The notes: generated by a model from the sequence alone, not told the origin. A stretch of 64,000 nucleotides of DNA from Pristimantibacillus sp052113225 (GCF_052113225.1 NZ_JBFRCT010000001.1:744001-808000), one strand, 5' to 3'. Counted from the stretch's first letter, positions 1-7,791 are shown. Program-made: numbers and translations.

Positions 1-296
1 TCTACCGCAATCGGCAGATGCTCATCAAGCACCTTAGCAAAATAACAAGTGTACTCCTTGGATGTAAATGCATTCACATTGCCGCCAATTCCATCAAATA
101 GATCAGCAATATCTTTGGCTGTACGACCATTTGTTCCTTTGAACAACATGTGCTCGACAAAATGAGAAATACCGTTGTTCTCGGGTGTTTCATTCCTTGA
201 ACCTGTTTTTACCCATATGCCGAAGGATACCGACCGGAAAGTTGGCAGATATTCCACAACGACGCGGAGGCCATTGCTAAGCGTATATTTATTCAC
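1..296 (-). CDS. mlpA: M16 family zinc metallopeptidase, N-terminal part (MlpA/YmxG-like)
   Basis: Partial gene: only the first 98 codons are inside the window and the 3' end lies beyond base 1. It starts at GTG (296) behind a GAGGAGG Shine-Dalgarno. The translation opens NKYTLSNGLRVVVEYLP and carries HFVEHMLFKGT at about residues 47-57. This is the inverted zinc-binding HxxEH motif of the M16 (insulinase/processing peptidase beta) family, with the usual downstream GGNVNAFTSKEYTCYF segment. Family knowledge: one-domain bacterial M16 peptidases of about 420 residues are zinc-dependent. In Bacillus the homologue mlpA lies after pnp and ylxY, the same order as here. Substrate is unknown. The Shine-Dalgarno directly abuts a tandem repeat (309-452), which may affect translation. 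Confidence 0.93.
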   Translation of the reverse strand, partial: MNKYTLSNGLRVVVEYLPTFRSVSFGIWVKTGSRNETPENNGISHFVEHMLFKGTNGRTAKDIADLFDGIGGNVNAFTSKEYTCYFAKVLDEHLPIAV

Positions 297-308
297 TTCG
301 TATCCTCC

Positions 309-452
309 TCAAATGAATTGCTACACAAAAAGGTAAATTATTAACCGTTTTGTGGTGATTCATACTTCGAAAGCGCGGACTCAAATGAATTGCTACACAA
401 AAAGGTTAATTATTTAACCGTTTGTGGTGATTCATGCTTCGAAAGCATAAAC
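309..452. repeat. Two tandem 72-bp palindromic repeat units in the mlpA 5' leader
   Basis: Units at 309-380 and 381-452 are nearly identical. Each begins TCAAATGAATTGCTACACAA, contains an AT-rich near-palindrome (GGTTAATTATTTAACC in the second copy) and ends with a CTTCGAAAGC hairpin core. CACAAAA and TTTTGTG pair within each unit. On the transcribed strand the array ends directly at the mlpA Shine-Dalgarno. A related shorter hairpin (ATGCTACGTAAGCAT) follows at 473-487. A second cluster of the same family lies before pnp. Confidence 0.85.
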
Positions 453-472
453 TTAATGAAATTTGGTAATTC

Positions 473-487
473 ATGCTACGTAAGCAT
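473..487. repeat. Short palindromic repeat, ATGCT-ACGTA-AGCAT type
   Basis: A 15-base hairpin sequence preceded by AATTC. It is the same core as at 434-448 (ATGCTTCGAAAGCAT) and in the pnp leader (3906-3918 and 3946-3960). It lies between ylxY and mlpA. Confidence 0.7.
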
Positions 488-529
488 GGTCTAAACATGA
501 ATGATTTCACTATAACAAATTTAGGGAGC

Positions 530-1528
530 CTACTCAACCGCTGCCGGAATTCGATCCGAAGACAAGGTCTCACTGACTGTCCCTAATGCATAACCTTGAC
601 GCTTCGCTTCTCGAATCATCCCCAGCAGGGCATCCCTCGATGAGGAGGTTGGATGCATAAGGATAAGAGCACCTGGTTCGAGCTTAGAAGATATTTTCTG
701 AATGATCCAATCAGGGGACGGTTTGCGCCAATCTACAGTATCAATTGTCCAAAGCACCGTCATTAAGCCTTGTTCACCTGCCACCTGAACCGTCATCTGA
801 TTATAGGAGCCCGACGGTGGTGCGAACCATTTATTTTGTACGCCAAGTGTACCTTTTAGAAGTTCTTCTGTTCGAGAAATCTGGGTATAGGCCGTTTGTC
901 TGCTTAGGGTCTTCATATCAGGATGAGAATACGCATGATTTGAGATTTCGTGACCTCTCTCTTGAATTTGCTTTGCAACATCCGGATACTTCTTGAGCCA
1001 AGAGCCATCAAGGAAGAACGTCGCTTTTACATTTTCCTTATCAAACGTATTTAAGATAGCCGGCAGATATTCATTTCCCCACGCTACATTGACCATAATC
1101 GCAATCATCTTCTTATTTGGATTCCCCTTATAGATTGGCCACGGTCCTAGATCTCGTAATGAGATTTTTGGCGGAATCTCCTTGTACACAAATTGAATTG
1201 GAGAGGTTTTGCCGCTTGCGATCGTTTGCTGATAGGTCTTCTCTACATCTACTTCAAGGCCATTATAGCCCGGGATCGCCTTCCACACGCGATCAATACG
1301 TGCATCAATAGGCTCAATATAATGTTGCTGAGCTTCTGCTTCTATTGTCTCGCGTAGTGTGGCCTTATCTTGATCTGATAATCCGGCTTCCGTGCCCGCC
1401 TCAACAGATTCCTGCCCTTTGACAGATTCAATATAATTCATAACGCCCCCGACATTCAGTCGGATAAAAACAAAAAGTACAAGAAAGGAAGCACATAGAG
1501 CAATGATCTTGTTCCGCATCCGCATCAT
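530..1528 (-). CDS. ylxY: Polysaccharide deacetylase family protein, YlxY-type (sporulation-associated), probably catalytically impaired
   Basis: 332 residues starting at ATG behind AGGAG. Residues about 7-27 form an uncleaved signal or membrane anchor, so the protein probably faces the outer side of the membrane. The NodB-type fold is recognisable from about residue 140: ATFFLDGSW, the zinc-ligand motif HAYSHP, APPSGSYN (motif 3), TIDTVDW (motif 4) and LILMHP (motif 5). The usual motif 1 TFDDG, which supplies the catalytic base and a metal ligand, is replaced by NVAWGN. Family knowledge: YlxY (TIGR02873) lies between pnp and mlpA in Bacillus and is linked to sporulation. I infer a non-canonical or absent deacetylase activity. 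Confidence 0.92.
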   Translation of the reverse strand: MMRMRNKIIALCASFLVLFVFIRLNVGGVMNYIESVKGQESVEAGTEAGLSDQDKATLRETIEAEAQQHYIEPIDARIDRVWKAIPGYNGLEVDVEKTYQQTIASGKTSPIQFVYKEIPPKISLRDLGPWPIYKGNPNKKMIAIMVNVAWGNEYLPAILNTFDKENVKATFFLDGSWLKKYPDVAKQIQERGHEISNHAYSHPDMKTLSRQTAYTQISRTEELLKGTLGVQNKWFAPPSGSYNQMTVQVAGEQGLMTVLWTIDTVDWRKPSPDWIIQKISSKLEPGALILMHPTSSSRDALLGMIREAKRQGYALGTVSETLSSDRIPAAVE

Positions 1529-1545
1529 TCCAGCTCCTACCTATC

Positions 1546-1575
1546 GGTATACGCCACTCAATAATGGCTTGGCAA
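1546..1575 (-). promoter_or_regulatory. Candidate promoter for ylxY
   Basis: On the minus strand, TTGCCA (1570-1575), an 18-base spacer and TATACC (1546-1551) fit a sigma-A promoter, but leave a leader of only about 10 bases. A second possibility just upstream is GAATAAT (1625-1631), 14 bases and CATACCTA (1603-1610), which loosely resembles a sigma-E promoter. That would suit a sporulation gene. Neither is proven. Confidence 0.35.
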
Positions 1576-1687
1576 ACGCAGCATACTCCTGCGCTTGTCT
1601 AATAGGTATGAACGCTTGGACGAGATTATTCCGGGATAGGTGGACAAAACAAAAAAGACGCAGACAAAACAAAAAGAAGACAGTACC

Positions 1688-1730
1688 GATCTGTCTCTTT
1701 TGGCGCAGACAAAACAAAAAGAGACAGATC
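1688..1730 (-). terminator. Hairpin terminator candidate downstream of pnp
   Basis: GATCTGTCTCTTTT (1688-1701) is perfectly complementary to AAAAGAGACAGATC (1717-1730), giving a 14-bp stem with a 15-base loop. The transcript continues into T-rich sequence after about 10 bases. The T-run is not immediately adjacent, so this may be a weak terminator or a 3'-end stabilising hairpin. The motif TTTTTGTTTTGTC occurs three times here (minus strand; around 1643, 1663 and 1708). Confidence 0.55.
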
Positions 1731-1771
1731 TTCTCTGGCTCTTTGCTTCATTTCTATAGAAGCGCAGTTGT

Positions 1772-3868
1772 TTACTGCGCTGGTACTTCTGGTGTCAGAA
1801 CAGCTTTACGGGACAAATTAATACGACCCTGCTGATCGATTTCAGTTACTTTTACCGTAATTTGGTCACCAATCGCAACAACGTCTTCTACCTTCGCTAC
1901 GCGCTCAGTAGACAGCTGTGAGATATGCACAAGACCGTCTTTGTTCGGCAAAATTTCAACAAATGCGCCGAATTTCTCGATCCGTTTAACCGTTCCGAGG
2001 TAAACCTCGCCAATTACGACTTCTTTCACGATGCCCTCGATAATTGCTTTCGCCTTCTGGTTCATTTCCTCGTTCGAAGAAGCGATGAAGACCATGCCAT
2101 CCTGTTCGATATCGATTTTTACGCCGGTTTCTTCAATAATTTTATTGATGATTTTACCGCCGGAACCAATAACATCACGGATTTTATCAGGGTTAATGCG
2201 GAGTGTCAAAATTTTCGGAGCGTATTTCGACAAGTTCGTACGTGATTCGGACATTACTGCCGTCATTTTGCCGAGAATGTGCATACGGCCGATGCGTGCT
2301 TGTTCCAGTGCTTGCGATAAGATCGCACGGTCAATACCGTTAATTTTGATATCCATTTGAATAGCCGTTACACCTTGCGCTGTACCAGCAACTTTAAAGT
2401 CCATATCGCCAAGATGATCTTCCATCCCTTGAATATCAGATAAAATCGAGAAATGCTCACCGTCTTTGATCAGACCCATTGCAATACCCGCTACAGGTGC
2501 TTTAATCGGAACACCAGCATCCATCATCGCAAGTGTACTCGCGCAAATACTAGCCTGGGATGTCGAACCGTTCGATTCAAGTACTTCGGATACAAGACGG
2601 ATCGTGTAAGGGAATTCTGTCTCATTAGGAATTACCTTCGACAAGGCACGTTCACCAAGTGCACCATGGCCAATCTCACGGCGGCCCGGAGGACGAAGTG
2701 GACGAGCTTCACCCACGCTGAATGGCGGGAAGTTGTAATGATGCATGAAGCGTTTGGTTTCTTCAGGGCTGATTCCATCCAAGATTTGAACATCGCCTAG
2801 TGCACCAAGTGTACAAATACTAAGTGCTTGTGTTTGTCCACGTGTGAACAAGCCAGAGCCGTGTGTACGCGGAAGCAGAGCTACGTCACATTCAATCGGA
2901 CGAATCTCGTCAAGTCCACGTCCGTCAGGACGTACTTTGTCATGCGTGATCAAGCGGCGAACTTCTTCTTTCACGATGTCATACAAAACTTCTTTTACAT
3001 CGCTCAGAAGCTCAGGTGTCTCTGCATACATTTCTTCAAAATGAGCAACAGTCTCACTATTAGCAGCGTCAATAGCTTCTTGGCGTGCATGTTTCTCAGG
3101 GATACGAATCGCTTCAACCAGCTTCTCCGAAGCAAATGCGCGAACAGCAGCGTTCACTTCAGCGTTAACGGCATGAAGCTTCACTTCCATCTTCGGTTTG
3201 CCAGACACAGCTTGAAGTTCTTCGATGGTTGCGACGATTTTCTTAATCTCGTCATGGCCAAACATGATTGCTTCGAGCATCACGTCTTCCGGCACTTCAT
3301 TGCCTTCTGCTTCTACCATCATGATCGCATCTTTCGTGCCTGCAACCGTAAGGAAGATTTCTGTCTCCTGTGCTTGCTCTGCAGTCGGGTTAATGATAAA
3401 TTGACCATTAATACGACCTACATTCACGCCACCGATAGGACCGTTAAACGGTACATCAGAGATACTCAGCGCTGCAGAAGTACCGATCATTGCTGCGATT
3501 TCTGGCGTGCAATCTTGATCCACGCTCATTACGATATTCGCCACTTGAACGTCATTACGGAAACCTTCCGGGAATAGTGGACGAATCGGACGGTCTGTCA
3601 AACGGCTGGACAAAATCGCTTTTTCGCTAGGACGTCCTTCACGTTTTATAAATCCACCAGGGATTTTGCCTACAGCATATAAACGTTCTTCATAGTTCAC
3701 GGTTAATGGGAAAAAGTCCAAATCTTTCGGTCCAGTGGAAGCTGTAACCGTACAAAGGACAACTGTATCCCCGTAAGTAACCGTTACTGCAGCATTAGCC
3801 TGTTTAGCCAAACGGCCTGTTTCCAGCACAAGCTTTCTGCCGCCTAATAACATCTCTACTCGTTGCAA
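1772..3868 (-). CDS. pnp: Polyribonucleotide nucleotidyltransferase (PNPase)
   Basis: 698 residues, full family length. It is a phosphorolytic 3'-to-5' exoribonuclease that forms a trimeric ring and takes part in mRNA turnover. The start is TTG (3868), eight bases after AGGAGG; the next in-frame ATG is codon 6. Two RNase PH folds (about 1-210 and 310-540) flank a helical domain. GSTSQAS (about 434) contributes to phosphate binding, and GDMD (about 487-490) carries the catalytic Asp residues. The KH domain contains VIGSGGKIINKI (about 565), and an S1 domain (about 620-690) ends the protein. It is preceded by rpsO and its terminator and by a structured leader (3869-4035), as expected for a tightly controlled RNase. 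A small perfect hairpin (1761-1781) surrounds its stop codon. Confidence 0.98.
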   Translation of the reverse strand: MQRVEMLLGGRKLVLETGRLAKQANAAVTVTYGDTVVLCTVTASTGPKDLDFFPLTVNYEERLYAVGKIPGGFIKREGRPSEKAILSSRLTDRPIRPLFPEGFRNDVQVANIVMSVDQDCTPEIAAMIGTSAALSISDVPFNGPIGGVNVGRINGQFIINPTAEQAQETEIFLTVAGTKDAIMMVEAEGNEVPEDVMLEAIMFGHDEIKKIVATIEELQAVSGKPKMEVKLHAVNAEVNAAVRAFASEKLVEAIRIPEKHARQEAIDAANSETVAHFEEMYAETPELLSDVKEVLYDIVKEEVRRLITHDKVRPDGRGLDEIRPIECDVALLPRTHGSGLFTRGQTQALSICTLGALGDVQILDGISPEETKRFMHHYNFPPFSVGEARPLRPPGRREIGHGALGERALSKVIPNETEFPYTIRLVSEVLESNGSTSQASICASTLAMMDAGVPIKAPVAGIAMGLIKDGEHFSILSDIQGMEDHLGDMDFKVAGTAQGVTAIQMDIKINGIDRAILSQALEQARIGRMHILGKMTAVMSESRTNLSKYAPKILTLRINPDKIRDVIGSGGKIINKIIEETGVKIDIEQDGMVFIASSNEEMNQKAKAIIEGIVKEVVIGEVYLGTVKRIEKFGAFVEILPNKDGLVHISQLSTERVAKVEDVVAIGDQITVKVTEIDQQGRINLSRKAVLTPEVPAQ

Positions 3869-3887
3869 ACGTATTCCCTCCTAAAAA

Positions 3888-3963
3888 GAATTGTGAAGCA
3901 ATTCTTGCTTCGTAAGCATATACCTAAAGAATTGTGAAGCAAATCATGCTTCATAAGCATGCG
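3888..3963. repeat. Two palindromic repeat units in the pnp 5' leader
   Basis: Two units share GAATTGTGAAGCAA, followed by TTGCTTCGTAAGCA (about 3905-3918) or ATGCTTCATAAGCAT (3946-3960). They include the perfect hairpin GAAGCAA-TTC-TTGCTTC (3895-3911). The cores match the mlpA-leader repeats. On the transcribed strand the cluster ends in AATTCTTTTT, directly followed by the pnp Shine-Dalgarno AGGAGG, the same arrangement as at mlpA. Confidence 0.8.
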
Positions 3964-3974
3964 CTTCTATGTAG

Positions 3975-4012
3975 CCATTGCTTTCCATACCATTCGTGGG
4001 CAGCAATGGTAT
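3975..4012 (-). promoter_or_regulatory. pnp leader with two mutually exclusive hairpins
   Basis: CCATTGCT (3975-3982) can pair with AGCAATGG (4002-4009). ATACCATT (3987-3994) can pair with AATGGTAT (4005-4012). Both are perfect 8-bp stems and both need bases 4005-4009, so only one can form at a time. The element lies between the rpsO terminator and the pnp repeats. A regulatory role is inferred. Confidence 0.45.
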
Positions 4013-4035
4013 ATCCTGCTGAATCTTGTGATATT

Positions 4036-4099
4036 ACAAAAAGCAACCCGATTCTGCCGGCTCCGGTAGCCCGGACGGCAAGACAACCAGGTTGCTTTT
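4036..4099 (-). terminator. Rho-independent terminator/attenuator between rpsO and pnp
   Basis: The transcript directly after the rpsO stop forms AAAAGCAACC (4090-4099) paired with GGTTGCTTTT (4039-4048), a 10-bp stem. A GC-rich inner stem (TGCCG with CGGCA) extends it, and a five-T run follows. It probably lets only part of the rpsO transcripts continue into pnp. Confidence 0.8.
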
Positions 4100-4112
4100 C
4101 ATGAAACATGTT

Positions 4113-4382
4113 CTAGCGGCGAAGGCCGAGTTTTTCGATCAATGCGCTATAACGTTTAACATCTTTGTTTTTCAGGTATGCCAACAGCTTACGGCGTTGA
4201 CCAACCATCTTGAGCAGTCCACGGCGGGAATGATGATCTTTCTTGTGCTCCCGCAAATGTTGCGTCAAGTTCACGATGTTTTCCGTCAGGATAGCCACTT
4301 GAACTTCCGGGGAACCCGTGTCGCTCGCGTGTGTTTTGTGAGTCTCGATCAGTTGTGTTTTACGATCTTGTGTAATTGCCAT
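4113..4382 (-). CDS. rpsO: 30S ribosomal protein S15
   Basis: 89 residues, the normal length. It binds 16S rRNA in the central domain early in 30S assembly. The all-helical protein includes the conserved HASDTGSPEVQVAILT segment (about 17-32) and HHSRRGLLKMVGQRRKLLAYL (split here as HHSRRGLLKMVG and QRRKLLAYL, about 50-70). ATG start with AGGAGGTGA. It has its own promoter (4507-4535) and a leader of about 115 bases. Family knowledge: S15 represses its own translation through a leader RNA structure in Geobacillus, and the leader here could do the same. A strong terminator follows. Confidence 0.98.
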   Translation of the reverse strand: MAITQDRKTQLIETHKTHASDTGSPEVQVAILTENIVNLTQHLREHKKDHHSRRGLLKMVGQRRKLLAYLKNKDVKRYSALIEKLGLRR

Positions 4383-4500
4383 CCTCGTTCACCTCCTATT
4401 TCAGTTAATCGCCATTAGCCTCGAAATCGCCGGTGAGAGCAGAGATCCAAGCTAAGGTTCGATTGTGCGCTGAACGGACAAGCCATACTCGCTCACAACG
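4383..4500 (-). promoter_or_regulatory. rpsO 5' leader, candidate S15 autoregulatory RNA
   Basis: About 115 untranslated bases lie between the predicted start site and the rpsO Shine-Dalgarno. GTTGTG-AGCG near the 5' end can pair with CGC-ACAAT about 20 bases later. The length and position match the S15-binding leaders known in Bacillus relatives. The pairing was found by eye only. Confidence 0.4.
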
Positions 4501-4506
4501 TTGTCT

Positions 4507-4535
4507 AGTATACCATAATTGATTAGGCAAGTAAA
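4507..4535 (-). promoter_or_regulatory. Promoter of rpsO (sigma-A type)
   Basis: On the minus strand, TTTACT (4530-4535), exactly 17 bases and TATACT (4507-4512). It lies just downstream of the ribF stop, so rpsO need not depend on read-through from the nusA-infB operon. Confidence 0.7.
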
Positions 4536-4544
4536 TGCCAACGC

Positions 4545-5492
4545 CTAGGCAATACCAAAGAATTGCTTCGCCTCTACAGCGTCAGCACCAATCTGTTGAA
4601 TCAATTCATCAATAGATCCAAACCGCTTCTCCGAACGGATAAAAGAATGGAACTCAATTGTAATTGGCTCCCCATAAATATCTTGGTGGAAATCAAACAA
4701 ATGAGCTTCGAGTACTGGACGAATCTCTTCCTTATTAAAGGTTGGCTTCATCCCATGGTTTAATACCCCACAAAATGTCTTGCCGGCAACCGTTACTTTT
4801 ACAGCAAATACTCCTAAGCAAGGAGAAACATACGGCTTAGACAATTCAACGTTTGCCGTTGGAAACCCAATTGTTCTGCCACGCGCATCCCCGTGAACAA
4901 CGATACCATCCATTTCATATGGATGTCCAAGTAGCGTAGTTGCAAGGGCGATGTCGCCTTTTTCCAATGCTGCTCGAATTGCAGTGCTGCTCACCTTTTC
5001 CCCGTTCTCATAAAGCGGCTCAACAATATCCACTTTAATATCAGGATTACCCAAACTTCTCATCATTTCAGCATTCCCTCTTCCTTTGGAGCCGAATGTA
5101 AAGTCAAACCCGACAATTACATGCTCCGCTTGAAGCGGTCGCAGCACTTCATCCACAAACTGCTGTGGGCTGATTGAAGCAAAATTCAGGTCAAACTTCA
5201 CAACGAGCATAATGTCTACACCTAGTTCAGCAAATAAAGTCTGCTTCTCTTCAGGTGGAGTTAAACAGCTGTAATAGTGATCCCCATGGCCAAGCACTTC
5301 TTTTGGATGTGGCAGAAAAGTCATCACAGCAGATAGTGATCCTGATTGCTTCGCAATTTGTACCGCTTGGCGAATCACATTCTGATGACCGCGATGTACC
5401 CCATCAAAGTGCCCGATCGCTACGGCTAGCTTCTTATTCTGAAGCAAGTCTGAGCAATCATTCAAAGGGTAAGTAAGTGATATAATTTCCAT
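4545..5492 (-). CDS. ribF: Bifunctional riboflavin kinase/FMN adenylyltransferase
   Basis: 315 residues, normal length. It converts riboflavin to FMN and then FAD. The N-terminal nucleotidyltransferase domain shows GHFDGVHRGH (residues 27-36, HxGH class) and VSSTAIRAAL (about 158-167). The C-terminal flavokinase domain begins near GHPYEMDGIVVHGDARG (about 189) and has GFPTANV. ATG start behind AGGTG. It is the last gene of the rimP-nusA-infB-truB run, as in Bacillus (where it is called ribC). A 35-base gap separates it from truB. No terminator is evident before the rpsO promoter. Confidence 0.97.
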   Translation of the reverse strand: MEIISLTYPLNDCSDLLQNKKLAVAIGHFDGVHRGHQNVIRQAVQIAKQSGSLSAVMTFLPHPKEVLGHGDHYYSCLTPPEEKQTLFAELGVDIMLVVKFDLNFASISPQQFVDEVLRPLQAEHVIVGFDFTFGSKGRGNAEMMRSLGNPDIKVDIVEPLYENGEKVSSTAIRAALEKGDIALATTLLGHPYEMDGIVVHGDARGRTIGFPTANVELSKPYVSPCLGVFAVKVTVAGKTFCGVLNHGMKPTFNKEEIRPVLEAHLFDFHQDIYGEPITIEFHSFIRSEKRFGSIDELIQQIGADAVEAKQFFGIA

Positions 5493-5527
5493 GCTGATAC
5501 ACCTGCAATTCCTCTATATAGTCCCGG

Positions 5528-6430
5528 TTAGGAGAATACTTTGACCGGTTTAAGTGCCAATGCTTCGTCATCGGCCTTGTATATCCCGATAAAAGCATCA
5601 TTCTCGCCATATAGGCGTACGAGACTGCTGGAATCGAAGGAATCGGTAATCCGATTATACGGTATTTTCTGCCCTCGAAGCGCCATTTCTGTAACAGGAG
5701 CATCTGCTTGAACTCGAGCGAGATGTTCAATCGCGATTTCAGCCGGCAGCATACGCTCTTCTAAACGGCCAGCCGCCTGAAGCTCCTCAAGCTCTTCAAG
5801 TGTTACACATTGCTCTCTTGTAATACCGCCGGACATCGTTCGTATCAATTCAGCCATAGCAGCAGGTACACCAAGCGCTCGCCCGATATCCACACATAAT
5901 GTACGAATATATGTACCCTTCGAGCAAATCACCGAGAAGGAGAATCGAGGACGGTCTGACTCTAGATCACATGAAAGCAAATCGATTTGGTGAATGGTCA
6001 CCTTACGCGATTTCCGCTCAACCGTCTTGCCTTCACGAGCTAGTTCATACAGTCGTTTGCCATCCACCTTTACAGCCGAATACATCGGTGGAACTTGGTC
6101 AATCTCGCCAACAAAGCTTTGCAGCACTTGCAAAACCTGCTCTTGCGTGACTTTAATGTCCGACTGTTCTTCAAGCACTGTACCCGTCAAATCCTCTGTG
6201 TCCGTTGCAATACCGAGCTGAATGACTGCTTCATAGGCTTTCGGCCGTTCCTGCAAGTATTCCACAACCCGTGTCGATCGCCCTAGGCATAATGGTAGTA
6301 CGCCAGTAACCATTGGATCAAGCGTGCCCGCATGCCCAATACGTTTCATCCGAACGATTCGCCGTACCTTCGCCACTACATCATGAGAGGTCCATCCAGC
6401 AGGCTTCCATACGGCAATAATTCCGTCCAT
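5528..6430 (-). CDS. truB: tRNA pseudouridine(55) synthase
   Basis: 300 residues. It isomerises U55 in the T-loop of tRNAs to pseudouridine. The motif GHAGTLDPMVTGVLPLC at about residues 33-49 contains the catalytic Asp (about 39). KVDGKRLYELAREG and GTYIRTLCVDIG are the other family signatures, and a short PUA-like tail ends the protein. The start ATG directly follows the nrnA stop (TAG-ATG), so the two genes are translationally coupled. No unusual features were seen. Confidence 0.97.
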   Translation of the reverse strand: MDGIIAVWKPAGWTSHDVVAKVRRIVRMKRIGHAGTLDPMVTGVLPLCLGRSTRVVEYLQERPKAYEAVIQLGIATDTEDLTGTVLEEQSDIKVTQEQVLQVLQSFVGEIDQVPPMYSAVKVDGKRLYELAREGKTVERKSRKVTIHQIDLLSCDLESDRPRFSFSVICSKGTYIRTLCVDIGRALGVPAAMAELIRTMSGGITREQCVTLEELEELQAAGRLEERMLPAEIAIEHLARVQADAPVTEMALRGQKIPYNRITDSFDSSSLVRLYGENDAFIGIYKADDEALALKPVKVFS

Positions 6431-7423
6431 CTATCCATTCAACGCCTTTCTAACCGCTTCAACAAGCTCTTCAATCGTTTCTGTTAGCGTCCCTTGCATG
6501 CGGCAACCAGCTGCACGGATATGGCCGCCTCCGCCGAAGGATTGTGCAATAGCCGCCACATCTGCCTTGCCAGCGGATCGAAGACTGGCTTTGACGCCGC
6601 CATCTTCCGTTTCCTTGAAGAGAATGCCAACTTCAACACCATCTATATTAAGGGCGTAGTTGACGATCCCTTCCATGTCATCGGATACAGCTCCGGTGTC
6701 CTTCATATCGTCTTTGGCAATATAGAGCCAGCCAATTTGCTGATCCTCGGTAAAAGTCAGTCTAGCTAGGCTGCGTTGGAGCAGCTTCAGCTTGGCCATT
6801 GTCATCTTTTCCAGCAAATGATCGGCAAGTTTATGACCTGGTGCCCCTAATGCTAGCATACGTGATGCAACATCCATAACCTTAGGGCTTGTATTCGAAT
6901 AGCGGAAACCTCCCGTATCCGTCAGCAAACCTGTATAGATAGCCGTTGCACACTCAACATCTATTGCACAACCAGACTTTTCAATGAGATCGAATAAAAT
7001 TTCAACCGTTGCTGCAGCTTCTGGAAGAATAACATTAACGGTACCAAACCCGTTATTGGTAGGATGATGATCAATATTAAGCAATTTCACATCCTGCGCA
7101 AACAAGGCTGAAACCTCGCCAATACGCCGAAAATCGGCGCAATCGACCGCAATCACATGCGTGTACGTCTGCACCGGTTTATCCTTGCGATAATTAACGA
7201 TTTGATCATAGCCTTTTAAGTAGCTGAGTCGTGAAGGTGATTCCCCTTCATTAATCAGTGTTTTGGATTTGCCTAGTTGATCAAGCAGCCAGCCAATTAC
7301 CGATGTGGAGCTGATCGCATCTCCATCGGGCTGCACATGGGAGACGACTAAAAAGTCGTCTCCATCCTGCATAAATGCAAGTGCAGCTTCTAGCTGTTGC
7401 CCGTATGTCGCGCCGGCCGTCAT
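6431..7423 (-). CDS. nrnA: DHH-family bifunctional oligoribonuclease/pAp phosphatase NrnA
   Basis: 330 residues. It degrades nano-RNAs (2-5 mers) and dephosphorylates 3'-phosphoadenosine 5'-phosphate. The DHH domain shows HVQPDGDAISS (about 29-39), AVDCAD (about 91) and NIDHHPTNN (about 116-124), all metal ligands. The DHHA1 domain ends with GGGHIRAAGC (about 298-307). The start ATG overlaps the rbfA stop by four bases (ATGA). In Bacillus the same neighbourhood holds rbfA and truB. Together with pnp downstream, this end of the window is rich in RNA turnover genes. Confidence 0.95.
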   Translation of the reverse strand: MTAGATYGQQLEAALAFMQDGDDFLVVSHVQPDGDAISSTSVIGWLLDQLGKSKTLINEGESPSRLSYLKGYDQIVNYRKDKPVQTYTHVIAVDCADFRRIGEVSALFAQDVKLLNIDHHPTNNGFGTVNVILPEAAATVEILFDLIEKSGCAIDVECATAIYTGLLTDTGGFRYSNTSPKVMDVASRMLALGAPGHKLADHLLEKMTMAKLKLLQRSLARLTFTEDQQIGWLYIAKDDMKDTGAVSDDMEGIVNYALNIDGVEVGILFKETEDGGVKASLRSAGKADVAAIAQSFGGGGHIRAAGCRMQGTLTETIEELVEAVRKALNG

Positions 7424-7776
7424 TGACCTTTGCTTCCGCGGTTAATTTCTTCAAGCAGCCCTTCGATGCGGCTGCCATACTCGATGCTGCTATCGAACTT
7501 GAACAGCAGCTCTGGTGTATGACGGAGACGCATCCGCTTGCCAAGCTCCGAACGGAGGTATCCATTCGCTTTGCCAAGCGCTTTTAGGGTTTCTTCCTTT
7601 TGTTCCTCGCTGCCGAGTACGCTGAGGTAGACACGCGCCTGAGACAGGTCGCTTGTCGCTTCAACACCTGTGACGGTAATAAAACCGATACGAGGATCTT
7701 TAAGCTCTGATTGAATAATGAGGCTCAGCTCTTTTTTAATCTGTTCGCCGACCCGTCCTACACGAATTTTAGCCAT
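7420..7776 (-). CDS. rbfA: 30S ribosome-binding factor A
   Basis: 118 residues, with the one-domain KH-like fold of the family (KIRVGRVGEQIKKELSLII at the start, SQARVYLSVLGSE in the middle). It acts in late maturation of the 16S rRNA 5' end and in cold adaptation. ATG start behind GAGGAAAA. It lies 15 bases after the infB stop and overlaps nrnA by four bases. Confidence 0.97.
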   Translation of the reverse strand: MAKIRVGRVGEQIKKELSLIIQSELKDPRIGFITVTGVEATSDLSQARVYLSVLGSEEQKEETLKALGKANGYLRSELGKRMRLRHTPELLFKFDSSIEYGSRIEGLLEEINRGSKGQ

Positions 7777-7791
7777 GTGTTATTTTCCTCT

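Noticed and set aside
309..487. CRISPR array
   Set aside because: Only two 72-base units exist, they adjoin without spacers, and no cas gene is present.
745..1835. Plus-strand open frames opposite ylxY and pnp
   Set aside because: No Shine-Dalgarno, odd composition, and complete overlap with well-supported minus-strand genes. The same holds for all other plus-strand frames in the window.
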